A DNA stretch of 64,000 bases from Alnus glutinosa (lineage: Eukaryota; Streptophyta; Magnoliopsida; Fagales; Betulaceae). Below are positions 50,864 through 63,880 of the stretch, piece by piece; position 1 is the stretch's first letter, and the number at the start of each line of letters is the position of its first letter. The translations under genes were made by a program, and so were the position numbers. A model generated the notes under the pieces. The model did not search any database, was not told the DNA's origin, and saw only the letters and a list, made by a program, of their open reading frames with translations. The stretch covers positions 4,963,071-5,027,070 of the forward strand of contig NC_084893.1 in NCBI RefSeq assembly GCF_958979055.1. Reading direction: 5' to 3'.

Positions 50864-53065
50864 ATAATGTCATTCGGACATGCATCATAACGGCTATGTA
50901 GCTTTACCACGTATTTTCACATGAACATTACTACGGCACTAGCTAGTATAATATTTATCTAAAATTTCTAACATTACTTGGGCATTACAACGACGCTATT
51001 GTAGAATACCTAAAAATATTTAGGCAGCAAAACGACGCATTTGTAATTTTAAAAGAATGATTGAATATAATATCCTTCCTTGAGATATTCAATCACACTT
51101 TCCTCATCAATTTAGACATTCTATCAACATAATTTAAATTTTAATAATTAGAATTGACATAAACTAAGAATAAAAGAAATATACCTAGCACTTCCACTTT
51201 CAATAGCTCCAAAGCTTATCACTATTCTAAATATTGATCACTTTCTTTTGATCGATCTTTTCTTTTTCGAGCTATTGCACTGCCTAACTGATCGAGAGAG
51301 GGAGTAAATTTTGGGATAAAAAATATATACTGCACAGGTTTGGCCTATTTATAGGCAAACCTTTGGGACTTAATCGGTATTTTTACAAAAGCCAAGCGGT
51401 GGAAATTTCTTCAAGAATCTACATGCATGTAATATACCTGGAAAAAGACTACGTGTACGTACGTGATCGAGTTCTATGTTTTAGTGAGTTTAGGTGTAAA
51501 TGGGAACTTCCAAAGTGCACCTGAAAGTCCACGAACTACACCTTAAATAAAACAAACTTTCCTAATATATCTGGAATCTACTAGCTTCGATCAACCTACT
51601 ATTTTCTATTTATTTATTCTTTTAAAACAAAATTCTTGAAAATTCTTAAAAAGCTTCAAAATTTCATTTCTTTTTTAGCCTAGATCGAACTAACCACTTT
51701 TTATACTAAACCAAGAACATAAAATTAGACATAAAATATATTTTTTTAAATATATTTGATCTAATTTAATATCAAAATATTCTTAGTTATATATCTTAAT
51801 AAATTCTTTGAGTGTTACAACACTATTAGCTAGTGTGATTCGTCTCCAATAAAGATCAAAAGGATGATATATTTACGAATCCATTGGTGTCTCACCAATT
51901 TGCTCTATCTGCTTCGTGACAATCTCAACGTACGTTCTACCCGGCCATCCCGCTAAGATTATATTGAGGGGGGCTTATAATTAATGACATTATCAGTTCA
52001 GATCAGTAAAGATAACAACAAAAATTCAAAATACAAATGTGTAAATATATATATATATATAAAGATAAGGATGACGTACGTAGATATAGAGATAAAGAAA
52101 ACGTGTTAGCTAGTTCCTCGATTATTCCTTGTAACAAGCCTATCTAAAAATATTTGAGAGAGTTTATGCCATTACAATTGTTTTATCTTTTAGCAAGCCT
52201 AGCTAAAAATTGTGAGAGATTCTGATTAAAAAAAAGAAAAAGAAATAAAATGGTAGTACGTAGAAATATGTACGTGCATGCATGCCTTAATTATTGTTTT
52301 CGTATGCAGACAATGGACGAGGAATATATAATACACTATTTTTCTTGGTTTTGCCAAAATTCTATACTAAGTTTTAATATTACTTAGTATATTGTCATTT
52401 TTTTTTTTTTTTTTTGTTAAAAGGAATAAAGCTTCTCATGGGCTCTACCAATAATAACTCAATGCAAAGATCCTATAAAGATTAGTAGAAAATTTGAAAT
52501 CCAAATATGAATATATACCACAAATGGATAATTAATCTCAAGAAATTAAAGCCATAAAAAGTTAGTTGATTAATTGCTCTAAGAATATGAGGTATTTCCT
52601 AATTACGTACATCCATGCGCAATCGAGTTTTTAATATTATAACCATTATTTTAAATTAATGGAGTTCTTAAAATTCTAACAATTATTTTTCAAATCCAAA
52701 CACGAGTACAAAAAAAGACAATACAAAATCGCATTGCCAAACGCACCTTAACTCTTCTAAGAAAATGACTTATGTAATCCTATAAATTAATCAAGATTCT
52801 AGACTTCCTATATATCTATTTCGACAATGGAGTTCTTAATATTTTAATCATTATTTTTAAATTAAGGGATACAAAATTTTGTCAATCCACTATTTATTAC
52901 TTTTCTTGAGATACAAAAAGAGAAATTAATGAAAAATTGAAAATCTTCTAAAAATGATAAATGTCGAGATATTAAGAACTAAACCAATTTAAAAATAATG
53001 GGTTCTAATTTTAAGAAAAATTCATTTTAGTAGTACCTTATGAAATGTAGAATTATCATAATAAG

Positions 53066-53072
<7 letters not shown>

Positions 53073-53132
<60 letters not shown>
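53073..53132. repeat. AT microsatellite, 60 bp
   Basis: Uninterrupted AT units in spacer sequence, just before the RNase H-like relic. Confidence 0.9.
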
Positions 53133-53135
<3 letters not shown>

Positions 53136-53227
53136 CATGCATGGTTAACAGGAGAGGGGAATAGTTGCAAACTGGAAGAAAGAAAAGAAGACAAAGGGTA
53201 ATTACAAGGATAATAACCATAATTAAG

Positions 53228-53490
53228 AACTATGAGCCGCAGCCCATTTAGCCACTAGATGAGCACAAAGATTAGCTTATATATCTTTGAACTTTATCTG
53301 TTTCCCATGGAGGAATCTGAGAGATCGATGGAGAAGAATATCTATGATAATTGGTTCAATCTCTCCCAAAATAGTTATCAGGTTTGGACTTCTCCTTCCA
53401 GAATGAGACTTGTTGCTTCCAGAATCCAGAGAGACAGTCAATTTGGTGGCTAACAAGGCTGTCGTAGCCTCGATCTCCAACATTTACATC
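53228..53490 (-). pseudogene. Decayed RNase H-like (RVT_3 type) fragment
   Basis: On the minus strand the frame reads EIEATTALLAT at the start, then SPNLI, EIEPIIIDI and LRFLHGKQIKF, one stop, and then NLCAHLVAKWAAAH. This order (EAxALxxA, DSxxLI, xxDI, N.CAHxLAKWA) is that of the RNase H domain common in plant non-LTR elements and their derivatives. The catalytic EGDS region is frameshifted. It is a relic only. Confidence 0.7.
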
Positions 53491-53718
53491 AGTACGTAGA
53501 AGATAGTTTTAAAGAACTAGCACCCATAACTTAATTACCTGCAACATTACAAACAACCACCGATGCTACGTACATAAAATTTGGACCTAATTAACAACAA
53601 CATCAAAGTTGGCTTTTAAGGTGCCAGGAGGAGGAGGCTTCCAAGAATAATTATCTGAGTCTGAGCTATCCCAAGCTTGATACATTTTGAAAGTTCACTA
53701 AAGTGGAATTATACAGTA

Positions 53719-54394
53719 TGTTAGTACAGTTTCCGGTATGATGTGAACACAGTTCTTCCTTCTAGATTATTTGGGCTTTTTCTAAGAATTCTGCAAAATA
53801 AGCAAAACTAAGAGACCCTTTCAGGGATCTGGTCCGATGCTTAAGTTAGCTTTTACTAGAGAAAAATTATTTAATTCTCTTAAAATCAATGTGAGTTTAT
53901 ACCTGGGGTTGGAACCTATTTATAGGCTGAGATCTGCACCCTTGTCGCTAAAGTTTTGGGATTTTTGCCAACAAATTTAATTGGGATTAGCCTCAATCCC
54001 GGCCTAGATTTTTAGGGACTGCGCACGATCTCAAGAGATCGTGCCCGTAACATCCATCTTAGTTTGTGGGATTCTCATCCAGATTTCCGGAGCTGCGGTT
54101 AATATCTGAGTTCCCGGAACAAACTTGTCCCGGTCCTTGGCTGGCTTGATAACTGAGTCTTGGTCCCGAGATGTCTGCATTCTTGGGACCCAATCCGACT
54201 ATACCTCATGTCCTGTATTCTCAGGAATAGCTGTCTGGTATCTATCTCTCGAGATTAGACTATCTCGGTAGTCCTGTTATCTTGACTGCTTAGTATCTGC
54301 CTCTCGAGATGGGATTTTCCTGATAGTTTTGTTGTTTCTCCCTCTTGGGCCGGCACTAACCCAAAGCCTGGTTTGACTGGAATTATTTCCAACA
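53719..54394 (-). mobile_element. Solo LTR (family A), minus orientation
   Basis: 676 bp. On the minus strand it starts TGTTGGAAATAATTCCAGTC and ends ..GTACTAACA. Flanking 5-mers are CAGTA (53714-53718) and TAGTA (54395-54399), matching at four of five. CCTATAAATAGG is at 53915-53926 (minus). It is the same family as 45937-46664 but in the opposite orientation, and no internal region is attached. Confidence 0.85.
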
Positions 54395-54589
54395 TAGTAT
54401 TACTTGGATTCTAAAGAACCAAATTTGAAATATCTGAAAATTGTAAACCTCCTTCCTAGGAATAACTAAGAAATTTGAGGAACCAACAATGGCCTTTATC
54501 CAGCTAGATATATGTAAACTTTCAAACACACATTAAAGGCCATTTTGATTGCCTCCAAATAATCCTACTAATAATTACAGAATATGATC

Positions 54590-54816
54590 CTTTTCATTTC
54601 AAATAAAATAGATACTATCTATTTTATGGTCAGAATTTAAAGTTTATGCATTTAATGGTGTACATGATTTTACATTATTTAAATTTTTAAAAGACGTGTA
54701 CGTCAACATTGACTTCATAAATACCGTTAGATGCATAAACTTCAAATCTTGATCTTTTATTTAAAATTGATAGTATCCATTTCATTTAATGAAATGGAGA
54801 TGATCCTATTCCATAA
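54590..54816. mobile_element. Inverted-repeat MITE-like element
   Basis: The left arm (ATGATCCTTTTCATTTCAAA, GATACTATC, AGTTTATGCAT) is mirrored on the right (ATGCATAAACTTCAAATC, GATAGTATC, AAATGGAGATGATCC). It is about 227 bp with no ORF. Confidence 0.7.
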
Positions 54817-55363
54817 TATCATATCCCAAGTAAATATATGAAAGAGAGAAAGTGGAAGTATATAATGAACTACATTGTAATGAAATAGTATATATGAAAT
54901 CTATTACATAGATTTTTATTTATAGAGAGATAATGAGCAATGAGCAAGAAATTCTAAACTATATAAGATAGAGAATTAACCTTAATAAGAAAAACATAAT
55001 ACGGTAAATATAAAATATTCTAATAAAAGCATTTAAGTTAGAGATAGCTACTATAAATTTTAACTTACAAAAAAAGGGAAAAAAAAAAAAAAAAAAAAAA
55101 AACTACTATAAATTATAATTATTATTATTTTTTAAATTACGTAACAGTATCATTTGTGCGCTGTCACGTTATTTTATAAAAATAAAAATAAATTTTTTTT
55201 TAAAAAAATCGAACGTTCATTTAAAGTCTCGCAAAGACCGACGAGACAAAAGTTAGTTATGTTGGCGCGCCATTCCCGTCGGATACATTAACTGTCATTT
55301 GACAGCAAATTCCCAAAACAACTCCATCTTCCATTGGCTGCCCACAACTCTCTCTCTCTCGCC

Positions 55364-55378
55364 ATGGAAAATGCATAG
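55364..55378 (+). promoter_or_regulatory. Minimal upstream ORF overlapping the CNGC start
   Basis: ATG GAA AAT GCA TAG begins 7 nt upstream of the CNGC ATG in another frame and ends inside the first codons of the gene. Its context (GCCATGG) is a better initiation context than that of the main ATG (AAAATGC). Confidence 0.7.
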
Positions 55379-58300
55379 CGTCCACCGCCCCCTCTACGCC
55401 ACCTCCGCTCGTTTCCGCCGTGGCTTCCCCAAGTCCTTCTCGCTCCGGCGCAAGGTCCCTTGGCGGGACCTGGTCCTGGAACCGGGGTCAGAGATCGTCA
55501 CCAAATGGAACCACGTCTTCCTCGTGACCTCCCTCCTCACCTTGTTCCTCGACCCTCTCTACTTCTACCTTCCCGTCATCGGCGGTCCAGCCTGCATGCA
55601 GATCGACGTGGGCCTTGGCATCTTCGTCACCTTCCTCAGGACCGTTGCCGACCTCTTCCACCTGCTCCACATGCTCATGAAGTTTCGCACCGCCTTTGTG
55701 GCTCCCAGCTCTCGGGTCTTTGGCGGCGGCGACCTTGTCGTCGACCCGTCTGCCATCGCCTCCCGGTATCTCAGGTCCGATTTTTTGGTTGATCTCGCTG
55801 CCACGCTGCCTCTTCCACAGGTGAATCGACCAAAGATTAAATTTTTGTTTTTTCATCGATTAAGAAAAAAGAAAAAAGAAAAAAGAACCCAAATGTTTGA
55901 TCTTTCCAATGACTGAATTTTTATGCTTTTTTCCTAATCAATTATTTATGTTTGTTTATCTTTTGGTGGGATGGGTTATTAAACTCGTCCAGAAATTGAA
56001 TCTGGGTGCTAGTATCTACTGGTTTAATTTTGAATTTACTCTGTTTATGCTTTGGTAGATAGTCATATGGTTCGTAATTCCAGCGTTGAAAAACCAAACA
56101 GCTGCTCATTCGAACCACACGCTTTCTCTGATTGTTCTCCTTCAGTATGTTCCTCGGTTTTTTGTTATTTTTCCTTTGCACCGGCGGATCATCAAAACCA
56201 CCGGATCTATAGCCAAGACTGCTTGGGCAGGGGCAGTGTACAATCTCCTTCTCTATATTTTAGCTAGCCATGTAAGCCCGAACTTAATTTCCTCTTTATC
56301 TTCTTATTGCTTAGTATCTCAATACATATTTGGAATGAATCCTGTCAGAGACTTTTATTATTTATCGCTACTATTTTCTAAAATGTCAGTGCAGATTTTC
56401 GGAGCTTCGTGGTATTTGCTTTCCATTCAGCGGCAGCATCAGTGCTGGAGCATAGAGTGCAAAAATGAGATGAATGCCACACACTCTCCGTCTTGTGATC
56501 CTCTGTTTCTTGATTGCCAGAGTTTGGGCAATCCCGAACGGCTTTCTTGGCTGAATGCCACTAAAGTTCTCACTAGCTGTGATGCTCGAAACGATTACTA
56601 TTTTCAGTTTGGAATGTTTGCCGATGCCTTTACTAATGATGTTGCTTCTGCTATGTTCATTGAGAAGTACTTTTATTGTCTGTGGTGGGGTTTGAGGAGT
56701 TTAAGGTATGGTTTGCCTGTTCCCACATGCTCAATTACTGGCTGAACCCCATGGAGTATTCTGTTTTCTGTTAAGATATCAGATTTGTTTCAGGGTCCTA
56801 GGATTCTCTAGGATCTCAGATTTGTATTGAGTTGCATTTCTATAAAAGCTTGCAAACACGTTGGAAAGAATGTGCATTGTTCACAACTTAGTTAATAATC
56901 AAATAACATGTGAATTTATTCCATATATGTAGACGATTCAAAGAGGTTTGAGAATATGTTAAAAGGCTGGATATCAATTAAGCATGTCACATGATATTTC
57001 CTGAATTGTTTATGATATGTTTTTTTTTGGACGAATGAGTAACTTTTCATTATCAACAACGTATCTAATTACAAAGAAACCTTAGCAGAGTTAAAGCAAA
57101 AGACAACTGAAGAACAACCCAAACAAAGAATCCAACAAGGATGAGTACAGAGGAAAAAAACATACAACAAAAATCAAACTAAAATCTCATCTACACCCCA
57201 AATCCTGTAAAGGATAACCTTTCTTTTAGTGGTCTTAAACTTACCTTTAGAGAGAATCTTAGTTCTAACCTCCCATAAAATGTTTGAGCAATTGGATTTC
57301 AGTTTTGGGATGATTAGCATAACAGATAGCATTAATTGTTTCTGATGTTGTTGTTAAATTCTGTTCTGATAGCTTGTTCCTTACTCCTTCCCCATTCCAA
57401 TATGTTACTGCTCATGTTTCACCTAACCAAATCTCTGTATCTCTGTCTCTATCTTTCTGTGGCTATATATAAATATATCTTGTTGATTGAGGTCTGACAA
57501 TTATACATGAACATATTTGAAACATTACTTTTGATGGTTGTGCTAATAGTTCGTTTGCCCAATAATGCTGTCATATGCAGTTCATATGGACAAAGTCTAG
57601 TTACAAGCACTTTTAGCGGTGAAACATTGTTCAGCATTCTCATCTCCATATCTGGGCTTGTTCTGTTCTCACACCTCATAGGCAACATGCAGGTATTGTC
57701 TGTCTAAATATGCGCGGTTATAATGATTCTATTTCAGTTTTGGTAGTTTGTGTAATGTGACAGAATTGGGTTTTCTTGAAGAATTATCTGCAATCTACAA
57801 CAGCAAGACTAGAAGAATGGAGGGTCAGACGAAGAGATACAGAGGAGTGGATGAGGCACCGTCAACTACCCCCAGAATTGCAGGAACGTGTTCGTCGGTT
57901 TGTTCAATACAAATGGCTTGCTACAAGAGGTGTAGATGAAGAATCCATTTTGCGCTCTTTGCCTTTGGACCTTCGTCGTCAAATTCAACGACATCTTTGT
58001 CTGGCTCTTGTTCGCCGTGTAAGTCCTTTATGCATCACAGAACTAGAATTGTTCTAACAGCGTACGTATGACAATCCTCAAAACTTATGCCGGATTCTTA
58101 TCATTCTTGTGCTGATCTTCTTCTATGTCATGATATATATATATATATATATATATATTCAAACATCTGACAACTCAGATGCTGAGTCTCATGCATAAGT
58201 GGCGGTTTTGAGAAGTAAAAATATAAGTAGTCTCTGAAATTCCCATTTCATTTTCAAATTCTGTATTTCATCGTTATTATGCTTTGACGATACTTCCTAA

Positions 58301-59072
58301 TTTGCAGGTTCCTTTTTTCGCACAAATGGATCATCAGCTCTTAGATGCCATCTGTGAACGCCTGGTCTCGTCCTTGAATACCAAAGACACATATATCATC
58401 CGGGAGGGTGATCCAGTGAACGAGATGCTGTTCATCATCAGAGGGCAGCTGGAGAGCTCCACAACCGATGGTGGAAGGTCAGGATTCTTCAACTCTATAA
58501 CCCTCAGAGCCGGCGATTTTTGTGGGGAAGAGTTACTGACATGGGCTCTAATGCCCACCTCCAGCCTCAACTTTCCATCATCAACTCGAACAGTCAAATC
58601 CCTTACTGAAGTTGAGGCATTTGCACTTCGAGCTGAAGACCTCAAGTTTGTTGCCAGCCAGTTCAAGCGCCTGCATAGCAAGAAACTCCAGCATGCTTTC
58701 AGGTACTACTCCCACCAGTGGAGAACTTGGGGAGCTTGCTTTATACAAGTTGCATGGAGACGTTGGATGAAAAGAAAGAAGGAAATGGAGTTGGCAAGAC
58801 AAGAGGGCTTCTATTATACACATAATTTGGAACAAGACTTTAACTTTAGGGATGGATCAGGCGCAGATTATGAGGATAGTGGTGCTGATGGCTTGGCAGA
58901 TCATGAAAATGCAAATAATGCGCGCCACTTGGGAGCTACAATTTTGGCTTCAAAATTTGCTGCAAACACCAGAAGAGGGGTTCAACACAAGTCTGATCCA
59001 ACCAGCTTACAGATGCCCAAGCTGTTTAAGCCAGAGGAACCTGATTTCTCAGCGGACACTGAAGATAGTTGA
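55371..59072 (+). CDS. CNGC: Cyclic nucleotide-gated ion channel, group III (CNGC16/CNGC18-like)
   Basis: Six exons: 55371-55820, 56059-56271, 56395-56705, 57581-57692, 57782-58018 and 58308-59072, all in phase, 695 aa, full length for the family. Seen: S1-S4 from about residue 50 to 200 (WNHVFLVTSLLTLFLDPLYFY; TVADLFHLLHMLMKFRTAF), the LNLLLYILASH region of S5, the pore WWGLRSLSSYGQ (318-329), the linker RRRDTEEWMRHRQLPPELQERVRRF, the cyclic-nucleotide-binding domain with phosphate cassette GDFCGEELLTWAL (510-522), and an IQ-like calmodulin site FIQVAWRRWMKRK (585-597). The family forms plasma-membrane calcium-permeable channels; CNGC16 and CNGC18 act in pollen (family knowledge). The start is the ATG at 55371. 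An extended frame to 55299 opens with TTG and is not used. I cannot separate CNGC16 from CNGC18 here. Confidence 0.93.
57004..57350 (-). mobile_element. Truncated LINE insertion in CNGC intron 3
   Basis: On the plus strand a T run followed by GGACGAATGAGTAACTTTTC is the reverse of a LINE-type tail. Imperfect duplications AATTGTTTATGATATG (57004-57019) and AATTGTTTCTGATGTT (57334-57349) flank about 314 bp. No coding remnant is recognised. Confidence 0.65.
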
Positions 59073-60116
59073 GTTGTAAAAGAACCATTTCTTTCATATC
59101 ATATACAAACAAGTGTAACTTGGACATGTCAATAGGCAGAGAAGCAAACTAGAGAGCTTCTCTCCATTAAAGATCTCCCCTCTCTCCAAATGAAAGCTCT
59201 ACCTCTCCTCTTCTTTTCCTTTTTCTTTCCCGTTTTTGGAAAGCTAGATCTATTGCCGCCATCGACCCCTTCTCCGTCTTTCACGCCCACCATCCGTATG
59301 TGAGCCCCCCAAGTTACCATGTAGCTCTGCCCCTGGCGGACTCCTCTCTTGTTAAATATTGAAGTGGAGTTCCTCTTCAACACCCCTAACTAGTTCAATC
59401 GATTTCAGCGCTATCTCTTCCGTTGTGGCATCCAATCTCTTGTTGTCGTTAAATAACACATCTAACACATCCATTGGGCTTCTTAAAAAACTGTTGATTC
59501 GACGATTTTTAGGCCGAAAAGATATTGAATGGTCCAATTCTTAAGCCCATTTCTATTATTTTATGTTTTCTTCGAGCACTATATTAGCTTTTTGGGAGGT
59601 TTTTTTTTTTTCCCAGTAATCCGGAGTTGAGAGAAGTGAGAAATCAAAGGCAAGCCAAATAAATCCAGAGTTATTGACCCCAAACCCAACTTGACTCCGC
59701 CCAACACACAGTCCTCAGTCTTAACCCATCCATATAGACAATAAGAATGTTGGCCTATTGACCCAAGAAAGGCTTGGCCCATTTAACATTCCAGTCCAAT
59801 GTCAGAAGAATAATATTATGATGTAATAAATTGTGAGAGATAGGATTTAATCGTTTCATGGCTTGTTTAGACGTGTGATTTTTTGAAAAATTGCGAATAT
59901 CAAGAGAATTTATTTATTTTTTTAAAAAAAATTATGTTTGAATAGTTTAAAAAATTCGAGACAAAAATTAGATTAAATTTGAGTAGAATTTTATATTTGA
60001 AAAACAGAATTAGAAAAATAGTAACTACATTGTAGTCAAATATACAATACCCCAACTAGTTTTCATTTTATAAATGTGTCTCTAGCATGGTAATAAATTC
60101 TTTCATCAAACTTGAC
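59073..60116. other. CNGC 3' UTR and spacer
   Basis: The first 100-200 bp are likely CNGC 3' UTR. After that there is no supported gene. Confidence 0.4.
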
Positions 60117-60292
60117 GAGAAATGCTACATTCACTTCTAAGTGGACACTCGCAAGTATACATTTCCTGATGTGGCAGTTAAAATTACTATTAAATTTTGA
60201 ATGGATCATCACTAACTTTTGGATCCAATTATAATTTTAACTAGCCATCATGTCAAAAAATATGCACTTAAAAGTACATGTAGTATTTTTCA
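60117..60292. mobile_element. Palindromic MITE-like element
   Basis: AGAAATGCTACATTCACTTC and, inverted, AGTACATGTAGTATTTTTC bound about 176 bp. The inner words TTAAAATTACTATTAAATTT and ATAATTTTAACTAG are also inverted. Confidence 0.65.
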
Positions 60293-60493
60293 ACTCTGAT
60301 CAGACATTAGAAAATGTTTTGAGTAGTACAGTTTTCGTACAAATTCACATAGCAATATCTTAATGGTAAAAAAATTAAACAATAAATTTGAGAGATAAAC
60401 TTAATTGTTTAGTAATCCATGTGGTAAGTGTCACGTGGACTATCAAGTCAAATTATAAGAGACTTGTAAAACAGAATGGGGGAAAAAACAACG

Positions 60494-60778
60494 GCCCCGT
60501 TTGAAATCCCATTTCCCCTCTCCTCCCCTTCTTTTCACTTCTCTCAAAAAAACATCAATTTCAAAACATTCTTAATTTTTTTCACTTTTTATATTACATC
60601 AACACTTTTTTAATACTTTTTAAATAAAAAAATTTACTACAATATAAATTTTTCTCACTTCTTCATATAAATTATTTTAAATTTATATCACATCAATCTT
60701 ATTTTCTGATCATTAAAAAAATTTCAAAGGAGAGGGAAGGAGAAAGAGAAAGGGAATTTCAAAGGGGCAAACAAAAAA
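60494..60778. mobile_element. Inverted-repeat MITE-like element
   Basis: The ends GGCCCCGTTTGAAATCCCAT and (reverse complement) GCCCCTTTGAAATTCCC are followed on both sides by CTC/GAG-rich stretches. No ORF. Confidence 0.7.
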
Positions 60779-62912
60779 GCCCGAGACAAAAAAGCAATGT
60801 CCTCTAGCAAGCACTTGGTGCCCAACTGCCTTTAGAAAGGCCTGCAAATTGCCACCCATTTGGCATTTGCTGCCACAAATGTCCTTCTAAAGATGTGACT
60901 GCCTAATTAACTCCACCTTTCCTTTTTCAGGATCGCCAATCTAGAACCAAAAGCAAAAACAGACCAACAAAAAGCACTTTGCCGTTAGCAACATTAAAAA
61001 GCAGATTCTATACACAGTAAAAGAGAAGAGAGAAGTATTTACCAAAAATAATAATAATAATAGAAAAATGTTAGATTTACAGCACTAATACAACAACTAC
61101 ATAACAACTCCTTATATGAAGGTGAGTCTCACACACTGGGGCCCACCCTTATATGAAGGGTTGTTGTGCAGTTATTGTGATGGTGTAGTGTAAGAATCAA
61201 ATCCCATAATAATAATCTTAAGCGGTAAATTATTTGCTATTAAATATTGTTAAAATTTTTAAAATACTCATAATTATTTGAAGAAAAAAAAAAGAAAAAA
61301 ATGTTAGAATTTAGATTTTAGTTCAAATTTAATGAAATTTGCAAAAATACATATGTTTGAATCTTTAAAATTTTTTATAAATTTTTGTTTTTTAAAAAAA
61401 TAAAAACATGAGTATTTTAAGAATTTTGACAGGATTTAACAGAAAATCTTAACGGAGTACCCTTAAGTGAGACGCTTGAAAACTTAAATACACTAGTTTG
61501 AGACATTTAATAATTCGGTACTCTTTTTATCAAAACGGTTGATAGTACGATACCTTTTATGAAATTAAAAAAAAAAATATGTAGTTTGTTTTCTATTTTC
61601 AAAACAAAACAAATATACCCCATAAGACAAATATAATTCTCACGTCATAAACTAAAAACAAAAACTACGTACCCTTCAAAATACTTTAACGTACGTACCC
61701 GTACTTCTCTTGTCGACTAGTAACTTTGTTTACCAATATTTATTTTTTTAGTAGCCTCGCAGCTCTCTTCTTCTCAGTTTTTTGACATGCTACCTTGCAT
61801 TTTTATTTATTTATTTATTTTTTTTTTAAGGGTTACCTTGCATTTTATTATGAGAACTACTCTTGACCATAAAGATTGGACTTTCTCCAATGTACTTTTC
61901 TCTACCCATTTTATACTTTTACGAGCGGATTTAGATCCCCTACAATATTTAAAATATTACAAATTTTGCGATGCATCAAATCTTGACCGTTCATTATAAT
62001 TGAATGTTTCAAAATATGCCACATCATCAATGCAATTAAAAACTAAGAGTTCTCTCTCCTTTTCGGCCACCAACCTTGTACCTTGACCATGATTGTTAGT
62101 GTAGTTTTTGAGTCGGTTGTTGTTACTCCTTCAAGGGGTATCCTCTTGATGGTCGGAAGGTCTTTGCAATCACAAATCAAATTAATGAGGCAAAAGAGCT
62201 TGCCGAAACGTGCCGACGGGGTAGGCTCCGATGCCGAAGTCAGGCGATAATCTTAGAAGAGAAGAATTTTCTCAAAAAGGTGTTTGTGTGTGTAATCAGA
62301 AAGTCAAACTTGAGTTACTGAACGCTCCTTCATTTTATACATGTCTTGTCGTCCCTTTTGTTTTAGGAGGTAAGTCTATTCTTGTTTATTTCTTACCTGC
62401 AATCTACGACTTTAACATCTAATCTTGCATTGAATAGCTGTCATATGACTCAAATCAGTCTCTTTCACGTCCATTCTGTTCTCTCTTTTGTTTAATGCCC
62501 TCATATTTCGAGGAAGGCTCTTGAGAAGTGGGTTTTGGTTATGCCAGCAGGTAAGGCGATTGTGGAGCCTTTAGCGATTGGTGATCGCTGGCGACTGGCG
62601 TTTTCTAAAGTGCATTCTTGGTGCTTAGCCTTGGCTCGAAGGCGGTCTATTACATGTTAGAGGGTGGGGCCTAAATCAATGGATGGGCTTCTGAATATGG
62701 ACCATAACCATCATGTAGGGTTACAGACGAGACAGTTATTAATCGGTAACCGCCAACAACCGAAAAAATTGAAAAACTGAAAAATAACTGCAACTAGATA
62801 ATCGAATAACCAAATAATCAGGTACTCGATTGCGGTTACTTGTTATAACATTTTAAAAAATCAATTAATAACCAGATAACCGTTAACCGGTTTTTTTAAT
62901 ATATATATTTAT

Positions 62913-62947
<35 letters not shown>

Positions 62948-63849
62948 GAAAATAGTCGAAGACAAAAGCAGAGCCATGGTGTTTAAGCACTGAGATTTGT
63001 GTGAAGGTCCTTCATCATTTGTTTTTAGGATTCAGCTTATGTGCGCATATGCTGTTAAAAATATTAAATGACCCAGATTTAACCAGACTTTTTCTTCTTC
63101 TTCTTTCTTTCTTTCTTTCTTTTTTTTTTTTTTTGGTAAAAAAAAAAAAACTCAAACAGCGTCGTTTGAGCAAAACTCTACCTTTCTTTGGTTCTTTTAC
63201 TTTACACAGGGATCATGTTCATCGCTTTCCTGCAAGTGGAGTATCATTGCTGCATTTTTATTTTATTTTTTGCTTTTTTTGCTTCATGCCAACCCAAATC
63301 ATGTTCAAGGAATATTTTATTTGCTTTATGTTTTAAGCAGGCTTACAGACTTACCGATACCCTTGCCCTGTCAGCTAACTTTTGTTGTTTTGGTACACTA
63401 ATTAGAGATATAAATCTAATTAATTAGTGATTTAAATAAAATATGGAAGGACAGAAAATGATGTCACTAAATGTCAAATATTAAATTTAAAAAAATTCAA
63501 CAATAAAAAATAATTTAATTATCCAGTTAATAATCAAATAATCCACAATTGAAAATAATTGGTAGTGTGAAACCAACCCATCCATTCTCCGCCTCAACAC
63601 CACGCTTCGGTGGAAGCCCAATAGCCCGACACCTAGGAGGTTTGGAAGGTGAGTATTAATTGCATGTTGGTTGTTGGATATGGAATGGCGTGACGGTGGT
63701 GGTGGTAGACTGATGATAGCAACGAGAGTAGTGGTGATGGTGGAGCTGTCGTGGTATTGCATGAAATCTCGATCATTCACAAACTTACACCTCAGTGATG
63801 GGACTCACAAATTAATAATGCACCCACTCCCAAATAAAAAATGATGGTC

Positions 63850-63880
<31 letters not shown>

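Larger units (their letters stand above)
48429..53227. other. Gene-free stretch of about 4.8 kb
   Basis: No supported gene. Around 49800-51350 the text looks like non-coding parts of old LTR elements (phrases such as CTTAACCGCAAGGTTGCTAA), but I cannot delimit one. A degenerate three-unit repeat is at 50741-50863, and a long AT run is at 53073-53132. Confidence 0.45.

Noticed and set aside
55299-55370. 24-residue N-terminal extension of the channel
   Set aside because: It opens with TTG, not ATG; plant nuclear genes rarely start so, and the stretch has leader composition.
55488-55856. Antisense open frames over CNGC exon 1
   Set aside because: They arise from the high GC of the exon on the opposite strand; the sense frame is clearly the conserved channel.
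62100-62300. Possible LTR fragment with CTCCGATGCCGAAGTCAGGC
   Set aside because: The phrase recalls plant LTRs, but I could not find ends, a partner repeat or a duplication.
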